Shown here piece after piece: positions 41,360 through 49,273 of a stretch of 54,626 nt of DNA. Source of the DNA: Aalborgiella sp043769295. Lineage in GTDB: Bacteria; Pseudomonadota; Gammaproteobacteria; Burkholderiales; Burkholderiaceae_C. Position 1 is the first letter of the stretch, and each line of letters starts with the position of its first letter. The notes beneath the pieces are model-generated. The model was given only the letters and a program-made list of their open reading frames with translations. It was not told where the DNA came from and did not search any database. The translations under genes and the position numbers were made by a program. The DNA lies in the NCBI GenBank assembly GCA_043769295.1, contig JAYVJL010000076.1, forward strand, positions 1-54,626, given 5' to 3'.

Positions 41360-42157
41360 ATGCTCGTATTGCTCTCACCCGCCAAATCGCTCGACTTTGA
41401 ACCTTTGGTGGGCGAGCTGGCGGAACTTCCGCACACGCTGCCGTCTTTTCCCAAGCAAACAGCGCGGCTGATCGCGGTGCTCAAAACCTACTCGCCGCAG
41501 CAGATTGCCGCGTTGATGGGTTTGAGCGATGCGCTGTCCAGCCTGAACGTGGCACGCTATCAGGCCTGGCGACCCAGATACACCGCCAAAAATGCCAAGC
41601 AGGCGATTCTGGCCTTTAATGGCGATGTCTATGCAGGTTTTGAGGCGTCCAGCCTGAGCACCGACGATCTGACCTGGGCGCAAGCGCACATTTGCATGCT
41701 GAGTGGCTTGTATGGGGTGCTGCGCCCTTTGGACTGGATGCAGCCATACCGCCTGGAAATGGGGACACAACTCCCGGTTGGCACGGATGCAATCAAGACT
41801 AAAAACCTGTATGGTTTTTGGGGCAGCCAGATCGCCAGCTACCTGAACCAGCGCCTGAAAAGCGACCCCAGTCCGGTGGTCATCAACCTGGCATCGCAGG
41901 AGTATTTCAAATCCGTTGATCAAAAAACGCTGAAAGCCCGCGTTGTGGACTGCGTGTTCGAAGAGTATAAAAACGGCCAGTACAAAATCATCAGCTTCAT
42001 GGCCAAAAAGGCGCGTGGTTTGATGGCGCGGTACATCGTCACCCACCGCATTGGGACGCCGCAAAAGCTTAAAAGCTTCAACTTGGCGGGCTATGCATTT
42101 GACGCCGAGGTTTCCACGGCCGAGCGTTTGGTGTTTAGACGCAAACTGTCGACGTAA
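41360..42157 (+). CDS. yaaA: Peroxide stress protein YaaA
   Basis: A 265-aa cytosolic protein that limits free iron and oxidative DNA damage during peroxide stress. Family signatures: MLVLLSPAKSLDFEP at the start, AILAFNGDVYAGFEASSLS, HICMLSGLYGVLRPLDWMQP, YRLEMGTQLPVG, INLASQEYFKSVD and ISFMAKKARGLMARYIV. Length matches the family (about 257 aa). It lies 20 bp after the isomerase gene, so co-transcription is likely. A short-repeat copy separates it from the next gene. Confidence 0.96.
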   Translation: MLVLLSPAKSLDFEPLVGELAELPHTLPSFPKQTARLIAVLKTYSPQQIAALMGLSDALSSLNVARYQAWRPRYTAKNAKQAILAFNGDVYAGFEASSLSTDDLTWAQAHICMLSGLYGVLRPLDWMQPYRLEMGTQLPVGTDAIKTKNLYGFWGSQIASYLNQRLKSDPSPVVINLASQEYFKSVDQKTLKARVVDCVFEEYKNGQYKIISFMAKKARGLMARYIVTHRIGTPQKLKSFNLAGYAFDAEVSTAERLVFRRKLST

Positions 42158-42201
42158 CATCGCCATAACGGCCTTCATCAACCCATACCAGGTCAAAATA
42201 C

Positions 42202-42263
42202 GGTCAAATACAAGCTCAGCCGGCGTACTTATTACCTAACATGCTATGAAAATTAGAGCAAAT
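42202..42263 (-). repeat. Interspersed two-hairpin repeat, copy 8 (spanning the hydrolase start codon)
   Basis: On the minus strand: ATTTGCTCTAATTTTCATAG, CATGTTAGGTAATAAGTACG, CCGGCTGAGC. The plus-strand gene starting at 42246 uses the ATG inside the first hairpin, so its first six residues (MKIRAN) are encoded by the repeat. Confidence 0.85.
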
Positions 42264-43220
42264 CAAACCGATATCGAAGTTGAAGACAGCGGCACACTGC
42301 CGCTGGGGCCGCAGGGTGCCGCGCGCCCTGTGGTGCTGCTGATCATGGGTTTGGGCATGCAACTGGTCGCCTGGCCGCAGGCCATGGTGCAAGCGCTGGC
42401 AGATGCTGGCTACCGCGTGGTCTGCTTTGACAACCGCGACATCGGCAAAAGCCAGTTTTTCGACGCGATGGGCAAGCCCAACCTGATTCTGCAAACCCTG
42501 AAGCACAAGCTCGGTCTGCCGATTCGCCCACCCTACAGCCTGACCGACATGGCCAATGATGCCATTGGGGTGCTGGATACCCTGAAAATTGGCCAGGCAC
42601 ACATCGTCGGGGTCAGCATGGGCGGCATGATCGCCCAGCGCGTGGCGATTGCTGCACCGCACAAAGTGCTGAGCCTGACCAGCATCATGAGTTCCAGCGG
42701 GGCACGTGGTTTGCCACAGGCCAAAGGGCCGGTCGTCCGTGCTTTGTTGAGCCGCCCAGCCAACAATACCGAATCGGCCATTGCCGACCACTACGTCAAA
42801 CTCTTCAAAATCATCGGCAGCCCGGGCTTCCCCATCGACCCTGAAGAATCACGACAACGCATCATGGAAGGCATCCAGCGCAGCTTTCATCCCGTAGGCA
42901 CACTGCGCCAGATGGTGTCGATTGCCGCCGACACCAAACGTCCCGACGAGCTGGCCAGTATCAACTGCCCGACCCTGGTGATCCACGGCAAAGCCGACCC
43001 GCTGGTGCCCTATGCCAATGGCGTTGATACCGCCAAACGCATTGCCGGCGCGCATTTGGTCGGCATCGAAGGCATGGGGCACGATCTGCCACCCGGCGTG
43101 GTGACGCAGCTCCTGGCTTGTATGCTGCCGTTTTTTGCCCAAGCGACGGATAAAACGGCTCTCCAGAAAGAAAATAAGGAAAAGGATAAGGAAGAGGATA
43201 AGGAAGCCAAACGCGCATGA
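42246..43220 (+). CDS. Alpha/beta hydrolase
   Basis: A 324-aa hydrolase. The nucleophile elbow is GVSMGGM (Ser124), the oxyanion region is LIMGLGMQLVAWP, the acid is in HGKADPLVPYANG and the His in GMGHDLPPGV, so the catalytic triad is intact. The last 25 residues form a Lys/Glu/Asp-rich tail (KENKEKDKEEDKEAKRA) encoded by GGATAAGGAA-type tandem repeats. The start codon lies within an interspersed repeat copy, so the 5' end of the gene and perhaps its expression have been reshaped by it. It overlaps queF by 4 bp (ATGA). Substrate unknown; proline iminopeptidase, lipase and esterase groups are all possible. Confidence 0.88.
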   Translation: MKIRANQTDIEVEDSGTLPLGPQGAARPVVLLIMGLGMQLVAWPQAMVQALADAGYRVVCFDNRDIGKSQFFDAMGKPNLILQTLKHKLGLPIRPPYSLTDMANDAIGVLDTLKIGQAHIVGVSMGGMIAQRVAIAAPHKVLSLTSIMSSSGARGLPQAKGPVVRALLSRPANNTESAIADHYVKLFKIIGSPGFPIDPEESRQRIMEGIQRSFHPVGTLRQMVSIAADTKRPDELASINCPTLVIHGKADPLVPYANGVDTAKRIAGAHLVGIEGMGHDLPPGVVTQLLACMLPFFAQATDKTALQKENKEKDKEEDKEAKRA

Positions 43221-44083
43221 ACACGCCGGAACAATCGCAACTGGGTCAAAAGTCAACCTATGTTGACCACTACGACGCGTCCTTGCTTTTCCCCATTCCC
43301 CGCGCGGGCAAACGCCGCGAGATCGGGATTGAAGGTGCTCCCTCCTTCTTTGGTGCAGATTTGTGGACCGCGTTCGAACTGAGCTGGCTCAACCTGCGCG
43401 GCAAGCCGCAAGTGGCCATTGCGCACATCATCGTGCCTTGCGACAGCATCAACATTGTTGAAAGCAAATCGTTCAAGCTGTACCTCAACAGCTTCAACAG
43501 CACACCTTTTGCCGACGTGGCAGCAGTGACTGCGTGCTTCCGCAAGGACCTGAATGCTGCTGTCTGGCAGCAAGCCGGGACGGTTATCGGCGAAAGTCCT
43601 GTTCAATCCTCGGTCGGAGTCAGAATCTTGCTGCCCGAGCTGTTTGACCGCGAACCCGTGCATGAGCTGGATGGTCTGAATTTGGACCGGCTCGACATCG
43701 AGTGCAGCCAATACACCCCCGCGCCACAATTGTTGAGCGCCGCGTTCAACGAAGCACCGGTGAGCGAAGTCTTTACCAGCAACCTGCTCAAAAGCAATTG
43801 TCTGGTGACCGGCCAGCCCGATTGGGCCAGTGTGCGCATCAGCTACGAAGGCCCGCAGATCGACCAAGCGGGTTTGTTGCAATATTTGATCAGTTTTCGC
43901 AACCACAACGAATTTCATGAGCAATGCGTCGAGCGCATCTTCATGGACATGTGGACGCACTGCAAACCCATCAAACTCAGCGTCTACGCCCGTTACACGC
44001 GGCGCGGCGGGCTGGACATCAACCCGTTTCGCACCAGTTACCCGCAGATGTTGCCTCCGAATGTTCGCACAGCGCGGCAATAA
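43217..44083 (+). CDS. queF: NADPH-dependent 7-cyano-7-deazaguanine reductase (type II QueF)
   Basis: A 288-aa enzyme reducing preQ0 to preQ1 for queuosine in tRNA. It has the two-domain, long type II form. The QueF motif is ESKSFKLYLNSFN (residues 82-94), and the catalytic pair is Cys195 in LKSNCLVTGQPDW with Asp202. A second conserved segment is YLISFRNHNEFHEQCVERI. All key residues are present. The start overlaps the hydrolase stop by 4 bp. It is convergent with the anti-sigma gene, with a 2-bp gap and no obvious terminator. Confidence 0.97.
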   Translation: MNTPEQSQLGQKSTYVDHYDASLLFPIPRAGKRREIGIEGAPSFFGADLWTAFELSWLNLRGKPQVAIAHIIVPCDSINIVESKSFKLYLNSFNSTPFADVAAVTACFRKDLNAAVWQQAGTVIGESPVQSSVGVRILLPELFDREPVHELDGLNLDRLDIECSQYTPAPQLLSAAFNEAPVSEVFTSNLLKSNCLVTGQPDWASVRISYEGPQIDQAGLLQYLISFRNHNEFHEQCVERIFMDMWTHCKPIKLSVYARYTRRGGLDINPFRTSYPQMLPPNVRTARQ

Positions 44084-44085
44084 GC

Positions 44086-44895
44086 CTAGATCACCTTCTG
44101 GATCAAAGCGCCTTTAAACAGCACCGGTCCGGTCGGGCCACCCGCACTTGGTACGCCGCCTCTGGGTTCCAGGCTGATCGCCAAGGTTGGCACCTGCTTC
44201 ACATCGCCTTCAGCCGTTGCCAAACGCAGCACTTTGTCGCCGCCCAGCACACCCAGAGAGCGAGGGCCACCGCTGTTGGGCAGTGCCCACAGCTGCAGGG
44301 ACTTGTCGCTGGCTTCCCGGTAGTCGCCTACACGTTGCAAGACCAGGTTTTGACTTTTGGAGTCAAAGGTCACCAACATGGTTTCAGCTGACTTGGCATC
44401 AACCAGTACGGCGACATATTCAATTTTAGGAGCCACTTTGAGCTGCGCGCTCAGCTCATCGACTTGTTTACCGCGAATATCAAGCTGATCCCGCAGACTG
44501 AAACCCGTCACCACGGCCAAGACGGTCGCCAATGCGCCGGCGGCAGCAGCACCGCGCCAAACCCACAGGCCTTGCCAGAGACCACCCAGCCATGACAGCG
44601 TGCCGTCGGCATGGACTTGTTGGCCCGATTGACGTGCAAGCTGCATCGCCAAAGCTTCGCGATCGGCCTGCACCATGTTGTGAATCCGCGTCCACACGGC
44701 AGGTGCCGGCAAGATGGGTTGCTGCAACTCCGTCATGCCCGACAGGCGACCTTGCCACACCAGTGCAGCCGCCCGCACCGTGGCGTTGTCGCGCGACAGG
44801 CTCTCGAATCGCCTGCGCGCCCCGGCACGCAGGGTGCCCAGCGCATAGCTGGCCGCCAGGCGGTCCAAGGTTTGAGGATGCCCACTTAGGTTCAT
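44086..44895 (-). CDS. Anti-sigma factor (RskA-like)
   Basis: A 269-aa membrane anti-sigma factor from the ATG at 44895 (AGGAAA upstream). The N-terminal cytoplasmic part (LDRLAASYALGTLRAGARRR) is the sigma-binding helical region. A single transmembrane segment (AAAAGALATVLAVVTGFSL, about residues 115-133) leads to a periplasmic RskA C-terminal domain (LWALPNSGGPRSLGVLGGDK, ISLEPRGGVPSAGGPTGPVL). It lies 46 bp downstream of the ECF sigma gene, as expected for the partner that holds the sigma factor inactive at the membrane. Confidence 0.93.
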   Translation of the reverse strand: MNLSGHPQTLDRLAASYALGTLRAGARRRFESLSRDNATVRAAALVWQGRLSGMTELQQPILPAPAVWTRIHNMVQADREALAMQLARQSGQQVHADGTLSWLGGLWQGLWVWRGAAAAGALATVLAVVTGFSLRDQLDIRGKQVDELSAQLKVAPKIEYVAVLVDAKSAETMLVTFDSKSQNLVLQRVGDYREASDKSLQLWALPNSGGPRSLGVLGGDKVLRLATAEGDVKQVPTLAISLEPRGGVPSAGGPTGPVLFKGALIQKVI

Positions 44896-44941
44896 GATAA
44901 TTTCCTGATGTTCATACAGCGATGACGACTTAGGCTTGGGC

Positions 44942-45517
44942 TCAGGCAAAACGCGACATGCAGCCGCGCAGTTGCTCCAAACCGCGCCGAATCCACGTCT
45001 TCACCGTGCCCAGCGGCAGCTTGAGCTGCTCTGCCAGGTCGCTGTGGCTCAAGTCCCGCAGATACGCCAGACTCACCACCTCGCGCTGCTTGTTGTCCAG
45101 CTGGTTCAGGCATTGCTGCAACGCCCAGGCCTGCTCACTGGCCAGCGCCGTGTTCATCGGGTTGGGCGCATCGCCTTCCAGGGTGTCGCTCAACACCTCA
45201 TCCAGCTCCTGCGTCAAATGCATGCGTTCAGCCGCGCGTCTGCGCAAAAAATCAAGCGCCCGGCTGCGCACAATCAGCCCCATCCAGGCCATGGGCGGGC
45301 TTAAGCTGGCGCGGTAATCCGCCGCCGCCCGCCAGATGTGCATATAAGCCTCCTGTAGCACGTCTTCAGCCCACTCGCGTTTATTCACCACACGCAAGGC
45401 CAAACCAAAGAGTTTGGCCGACGTGGTGTCGTACAAAGCCTTTAAAGCAGCTTCGTCGCGGTTGGCCATGCGGTCTAGAAGGGTCATGAGTTCAGTGTCG
45501 GTTTGTAATGCGTCCAT
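44942..45517 (-). CDS. ECF-type RNA polymerase sigma factor
   Basis: A 191-aa sigma-70 family protein with region 2 (ALYDTTSAKLFGLALRVVNK, EDVLQEAYMHIWRAAADYR) and region 4 (LAYLRDLSHSDLAEQLKLPL, GTVKTWIRRGLEQLRGC), but no regions 1.1 or 3. It is adjacent to an RskA-type anti-sigma gene. Divergent from it are a small ORF and a cytochrome c gene, which are reasonable targets. Signal sensed unknown; related SigK-RskA modules respond to redox or envelope stress. Confidence 0.95.
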   Translation of the reverse strand: MDALQTDTELMTLLDRMANRDEAALKALYDTTSAKLFGLALRVVNKREWAEDVLQEAYMHIWRAAADYRASLSPPMAWMGLIVRSRALDFLRRRAAERMHLTQELDEVLSDTLEGDAPNPMNTALASEQAWALQQCLNQLDNKQREVVSLAYLRDLSHSDLAEQLKLPLGTVKTWIRRGLEQLRGCMSRFA

Positions 45518-45763
45518 GCATACATTGTCGGGTAAATGATGACCAAATCATCATCTGAGGATGATATTTATACGCCTCGCGTTGCGCTTTGGATTCAAGC
45601 CTGGTGCTTTCTCTGTGTAAACACACGGTAAAAGTATCCGGCTTGATTGAATCCATTCGCTAGGTTTGCTGCGTATGTAGAGCGTAGACGCGTTTTCCTG
45701 GCATGTGTCATCAGGATCGCTTCAACAGCCTAGTCACCGTTTGTTTTAAAAAGGGAAGCCACC
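45518..45763. other. Divergent regulatory region between the ECF sigma gene and the small ORF
   Basis: Contains several symmetric elements: ATCATC-TGAG-GATGAT (around 45549-45566), TGTGT-AA-ACACA (45614-45625), and 8-bp inverted arms GGATTCAA (45591-45598) and TTGAATCC (45647-45654). One or more may be the sigma factor's own promoter or an operator, but I cannot assign a -35/-10 pair with confidence. Confidence 0.4.
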
Positions 45764-45895
45764 ATGACACCACGGATTTTGACCATCGCAGACCAACTCC
45801 TCATCACCTCGCCTGGCTCGCGTATGTGCACAATTGGCATGCCCACTGCTGCTGCGCTTGTTGTACCGGCCAATGTCTTGTTATTGGGTGCATGA
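45764..45895 (+). CDS. Small ORF (43 aa) overlapping the cytochrome c start
   Basis: A 43-residue open frame starting MTPRILTIADQLLITSPGSR, preceded by AAGGGAAG 6-7 bp upstream. It ends with a hydrophobic segment (AAALVVPANVLLLGA) and overlaps the next gene as ATGA. I recognise no family. The good ribosome site, the hydrophobic C-terminus and the overlap suggest either a real small membrane protein or a leader peptide coupling translation to cytochrome c. It could instead be noncoding with the cytochrome using a longer frame, but that frame (from 45703) has no signal peptide. Confidence 0.5.
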   Translation: MTPRILTIADQLLITSPGSRMCTIGMPTAAALVVPANVLLLGA

Positions 45896-46296
45896 TGCGG
45901 CAAATCAACACCTTATGTCGCCGGCTGGTATTGGCCGCATCTTTGATCCTTGGGGCACACAGCGCCTTGGCGCAATCGGCTGCAATGGCAGGCTCCGCCG
46001 TGAAAGGCAAAGAGGTTTACGATGCCCAGTGCAGTGCCTGTCACAGTGTTGGCGCGAACCGCATTGGCCCCATGCACCTCGGCGTGGTGGGCCGCAAAGC
46101 CGGTAGCGCCGCAGGCTACCGTTATTCAGACGCTTTGCGCAAAAGCAAAATTGTCTGGAGCCATGACACCCTGGTCGCGTGGCTGACGGAGCCTGGAGCA
46201 CTGATCGCCGGTGAACGCATGGGCTACTCGGTAAACAGTGCGCAAGACCGCGAAGATGTGGTGGCTTATCTGGCCACGCTCAAGGTCGACAAATAG
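45892..46296 (+). CDS. Secreted c-type cytochrome (monohaem)
   Basis: A 134-aa cytochrome from the ATG at 45892 (a second ATG follows at once). The signal peptide ends HSALAQ (residues 23-28). The haem motif is CSACH (Cys47, Cys50, His51) and the axial Met is in GERMGYSV. The fold LGVVGRKAGSAAGYRYSDAL and YLATLKVDK resembles mitochondrial/alphaproteobacterial-type soluble cytochrome c (class I). It would carry electrons in the periplasm. It lies downstream of the small ORF and divergent from the ECF sigma/anti-sigma pair, so is a likely target. Confidence 0.92.
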   Translation: MMRQINTLCRRLVLAASLILGAHSALAQSAAMAGSAVKGKEVYDAQCSACHSVGANRIGPMHLGVVGRKAGSAAGYRYSDALRKSKIVWSHDTLVAWLTEPGALIAGERMGYSVNSAQDREDVVAYLATLKVDK

Positions 46297-46319
46297 GACT
46301 GGCGCGCAGGCTTGCCGGC

Positions 46320-47162
46320 TCACACATCCGTAAAAGGCGTCAAAGGCGACAGCGCTGTGAATCGCGCAGGGCGCTTTTCTTTTGCAGCGGTGATGGCCTC
46401 GCGAACTTGCGCATTGCTCCATATCGCCCCTTGCAGCCAGCCCATCTGCTTCAAAGACTCGTCCACCGAGTGATCGCGCGCATAGTGGATGACCTGCTTG
46501 GTGCCCCAAATAGCCACGGGCGGTTTGGCTGCAATCTCTTGGGCGCATTGCATCGCCGCAGCCAGCATGGCCTCGGGTGAAGCAAACACCTCATTGACCA
46601 GACCATAGGCCAGCGCTTTGTCTGCCTTCAAGCGGCGGCCGGTATAGGCCAATTCCTTCACCACGGCCAATGGAATCAATTTTGGCAAGCGCTGCAGCGT
46701 GCCGACATCGGCCACCATACCGATATTGATTTCCTGGATACAGAAAAAAGCGTCTTGGGTGGCGTAGCGGATGCAGCAGGCAGTGACCATATCGACCGCG
46801 CCACCAATGCAACCGCCCTGGATGGCAGCAATCACCGGGATGCGCAGCGTCTCCAGCTTGGTGAAAGTGGCTTGCAAATCGGTCAACGAATCAAAAATAG
46901 CAGCGCGCCCCTCAGGGCTTTTGTCGTCCATCTGGATCGCGCCTGCAAAAGTGTCCAGCGACATGCCTGCGCTGAAATGTTTGCCGGTGCTTGAAATCAC
47001 CAAAGCGCGGGCGGTGCCCTCTCGCTGAATCTGCGTCAACACCGCATCCAGCTCGCGCCAAAAGGTCGGGTGCATGGTGTTCATCGCCTCGGGGCGGTTC
47101 AGCACCAAATGGGCAATGTGGTCGGAGGTGGACAGGGAGAAGCAGATTAAGGTATCCATCAT
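46320..47162 (-). CDS. Enoyl-CoA hydratase/isomerase (crotonase) family protein
   Basis: A 280-aa crotonase from the ATG at 47162 (or 47159). Core motifs: SSTGKHFSAGMSLDTFAG (CoA and oxyanion segment), AAIQGGCIGGAVDMVTACCI and GMVADVGTLQRLPKLIPLAV, where Asp and Asp/Glu residues fit the dienoyl-CoA isomerase branch. The tail TVYEAL is absent; instead it ends PARFTALSPLTPFTDV. Probably a delta3,5-delta2,4-dienoyl-CoA isomerase or related hydratase for unsaturated fatty acids. It is convergent with cytochrome c and stands apart from the main beta-oxidation cluster. Confidence 0.9.
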   Translation of the reverse strand: MMDTLICFSLSTSDHIAHLVLNRPEAMNTMHPTFWRELDAVLTQIQREGTARALVISSTGKHFSAGMSLDTFAGAIQMDDKSPEGRAAIFDSLTDLQATFTKLETLRIPVIAAIQGGCIGGAVDMVTACCIRYATQDAFFCIQEINIGMVADVGTLQRLPKLIPLAVVKELAYTGRRLKADKALAYGLVNEVFASPEAMLAAAMQCAQEIAAKPPVAIWGTKQVIHYARDHSVDESLKQMGWLQGAIWSNAQVREAITAAKEKRPARFTALSPLTPFTDV

Positions 47163-47226
47163 CGCACTATAGATGAGGCCCCAACGCTTGCAAGTCACAC
47201 CAGTGACCTGCAAGCCCGTCACGGAC

Positions 47227-47679
47227 TTATTTGACCGTGATCACATCCCGGTGCATGGGTGCCAATTTGGCCAGCAACTGGTTTTGGTTGCGAAACGGAA
47301 TACCCTGCGCGTCCATGGATTGTTGCAAGACCTCGACCAACGCATTGAAGTCGGTCTTGTTGATGTCCATGCTGCTGTGCGCGGATTTCATGTCCGCACC
47401 TTTGTAAACGCACGGGCCGCCGGTGAGTTGGCAGATCTGGTCAACCAGTTTGGCCTTCAAATTCACCACATTGCTATCTTTGAACGCGGTCGCTGTGCGT
47501 TTATCGGCCTGCAAACGCGGTACAAAATCGTCCATCAGTTTGACCAGACCGGCTTTTTCACCAAACGCCTGGTACAGCGCGGGGGAATTGTCGGCCATGG
47601 CGCCCATCGTCTGGGCTTGGACAGAACCGGCAAAGACGGCGGCCAAGGTGAGCGCCGCTGCAATAAATGTTTTTTTCAT
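47227..47679 (-). CDS. Exported group 1 truncated haemoglobin
   Basis: A 150-aa protein with a signal peptide (MKKTFIAAALTLAAVFAGSV then QAQ). The mature part is a group 1 truncated globin: LYQAFGEKAGLVKLMDDFV, GGPCVYKGADMKSAHSSMD with the proximal His101, and FNALVEVLQQSMDAQGIPFR then LLAKLAPMHRDVI. Most truncated globins are cytosolic, so the clear export signal is notable. The adjacent outer-membrane-like DUF3034 gene lies upstream on the same strand, 67 bp away, and the two may be co-transcribed. A role in periplasmic oxygen or NO handling is possible. Confidence 0.87.
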   Translation of the reverse strand: MKKTFIAAALTLAAVFAGSVQAQTMGAMADNSPALYQAFGEKAGLVKLMDDFVPRLQADKRTATAFKDSNVVNLKAKLVDQICQLTGGPCVYKGADMKSAHSSMDINKTDFNALVEVLQQSMDAQGIPFRNQNQLLAKLAPMHRDVITVK

Positions 47680-47745
47680 GATGATTCCTGGATAAGACTG
47701 GATTGAATATTGATATGTTTAAAAGCAAGAAAATAGGGTCGTGTT

Positions 47746-48705
47746 TTAGAACGCGATCTGGCCTGACAAGTACACACCTGTCTGCTTTTTCGGGGTAATG
47801 CCGGGAATGATGCGGCCCAAGTCCACATACGCCAGGGTCAAGGACACGTTTTTGTTCGGTGCCCAGGCCACGAACACGTCTTTCCAGGCCTGTTCTTGCA
47901 AACCACCACCCAAGCCGGCCGCACGGCCCAAAGCTTCCAGGTTATTGGGTTTGGCGCGGTATTCCGCACCAATGGCGACGTTTTTAGTCAGCAGATACGC
48001 CACCGACACTTCTGGTTGCAAGGTGCGGCTGTTTTTACCCGGCGCAGCGGAGCCAAAGCCCAGCAAGCCGTTTTGATTCGCATTGGTGTAACGCAGCGTA
48101 CCGTTGACCAGCAGGCTTTGCGCTAAAAACAGTTTGGTTGCGCTCACGTACACGTCTGTACCGCTGGTTTTGGTGCCCAAAAAGTTCAGCACCGAACCAA
48201 TCGAGCCTGGTTTGACCGATTTGTACTCCAGACCCACGGCGATTTGCGGCATCAACGAGTCGCTGTCCAAAATCGCATCACCCGCCACACGCACCTTCAC
48301 ACCCACGATGTCCATGTTGATATGCTGTCCCGGAGTCACGCCAAAGGGTGCAATCCCGTTCAAGGCAATCGCCGGCGATGAGTCAAAGTCTTGGCGGGCC
48401 AGAGACAATTCCACGCGGTTTTTAATACCCACCGCGACGCCGTAGGTCTTCAAACCGTAATCTTGCGTCTTGGCTGCAGTAACATTGGCACTGAAACCTA
48501 TTTCACCATCGGTCGCATTGCTGCCGATGACCGCCCAGGGCGTCAAACCGCCACCCGCCGCGCCGTCAATGCTGCTGACGCCGCCTGTGAGCAACAATTT
48601 GCCGGTGTCTGCGTAGACAGCGCTTGCGCCGCAAAATAGCGCTACGGCCAGAGCTGTTGCCTTGAAGCTGGCAGAAGCCACAGATGCAGAAGTTGAATGT
48701 TTCAT
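47746..48705 (-). CDS. DUF3034 outer-membrane-type protein
   Basis: A 319-aa exported protein (signal to about residue 33, AVYADTG). The mature part begins KLLLTGGVSSIDGAAGGGLT and has alternating beta-strand patterns (VGIKNRVELSLARQDF, IAVGLEYKSVKPG, LFLAQSLLVNGTLRYT, YLLTKNVAIGAEYRAKP), ending VYLSGQIAF with a terminal Phe typical of outer-membrane barrels. It matches DUF3034, widespread in betaproteobacteria and often next to truncated-globin genes. Function unknown. Confidence 0.87.
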   Translation of the reverse strand: MKHSTSASVASASFKATALAVALFCGASAVYADTGKLLLTGGVSSIDGAAGGGLTPWAVIGSNATDGEIGFSANVTAAKTQDYGLKTYGVAVGIKNRVELSLARQDFDSSPAIALNGIAPFGVTPGQHINMDIVGVKVRVAGDAILDSDSLMPQIAVGLEYKSVKPGSIGSVLNFLGTKTSGTDVYVSATKLFLAQSLLVNGTLRYTNANQNGLLGFGSAAPGKNSRTLQPEVSVAYLLTKNVAIGAEYRAKPNNLEALGRAAGLGGGLQEQAWKDVFVAWAPNKNVSLTLAYVDLGRIIPGITPKKQTGVYLSGQIAF

Positions 48706-48903
48706 TCCAATGTCCTAAAAAGGTTAAAAAAAGAGGTGTGCAAGCTATTTACGCGGATTGAAAGATATTGGATTCAGAAAGTTACAAAATATTTTCGAAC
48801 CATTTCGCCCGGATTGTAAACTTACTGTCAACACTTGATATCCGTCAACAACGCATTGGCATTGACGGCGCATGATGAGGTACCAGTTATAAGAAAGTAC
48901 CCC

Positions 48904-49260
48904 ATGAGCACAGAACAACTGACCGCCCCTTTTAAAAAGCAGTTGCTGGATCGGCAAGCAGCTTTGCAGGAGCAGTTGAACAGCCTGCGTGGCGGTGACA
49001 AGAGCCGTGCGGAAGCATCAGCGGACCACTTCAACCGCCCCGAAGACTCCACAGCGCAGGTCAACACCGCGCGCGACCTCGAATTTGCACTGGATGAGCA
49101 TGAAACCGTTGAATTGGCGCAGGTAGCAGCCGCCTTGGATCGCATTGAAGCAGGTACCTACGGTCGATGTGTGGACTGCGGTGTGGCGATTCCAGCTAAA
49201 CGCCTGCATGTGACACCCGCAGCAGCGCGTTGCATTGCCTGTCAGGAAAAAATGGAGTAA
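48904..49260 (+). CDS. TraR/DksA-type zinc-finger protein
   Basis: A 118-aa DksA-like protein from the ATG at 48904. An N-terminal coiled-coil (KKQLLDRQAALQEQLNSLRG and further heptads to about residue 80) leads to a C4 zinc finger: Cys89-x2-Cys92 and Cys110-x2-Cys113 (YGRCVDCGVAIPAKRL, AAARCIACQE). The coiled coil lacks the DxxDxA tip of true DksA, so binding of the polymerase channel with ppGpp-like effects is uncertain. Convergent with dinB across 13 bp. Confidence 0.9.
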   Translation: MSTEQLTAPFKKQLLDRQAALQEQLNSLRGGDKSRAEASADHFNRPEDSTAQVNTARDLEFALDEHETVELAQVAAALDRIEAGTYGRCVDCGVAIPAKRLHVTPAAARCIACQEKME

Positions 49261-49273
49261 CCCCCGCTGGGGA

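Noticed and set aside
41375..42196. A 273-codon open frame opposite yaaA
   Set aside because: Shadow of a well-conserved gene on the plus strand.
45703..45891. N-terminal extension of the cytochrome c frame to 45703
   Set aside because: The extra 63 residues are Cys/His-rich without a signal peptide, while the ATG at 45892 gives a proper exported cytochrome; the small ORF in another frame has the better ribosome site.
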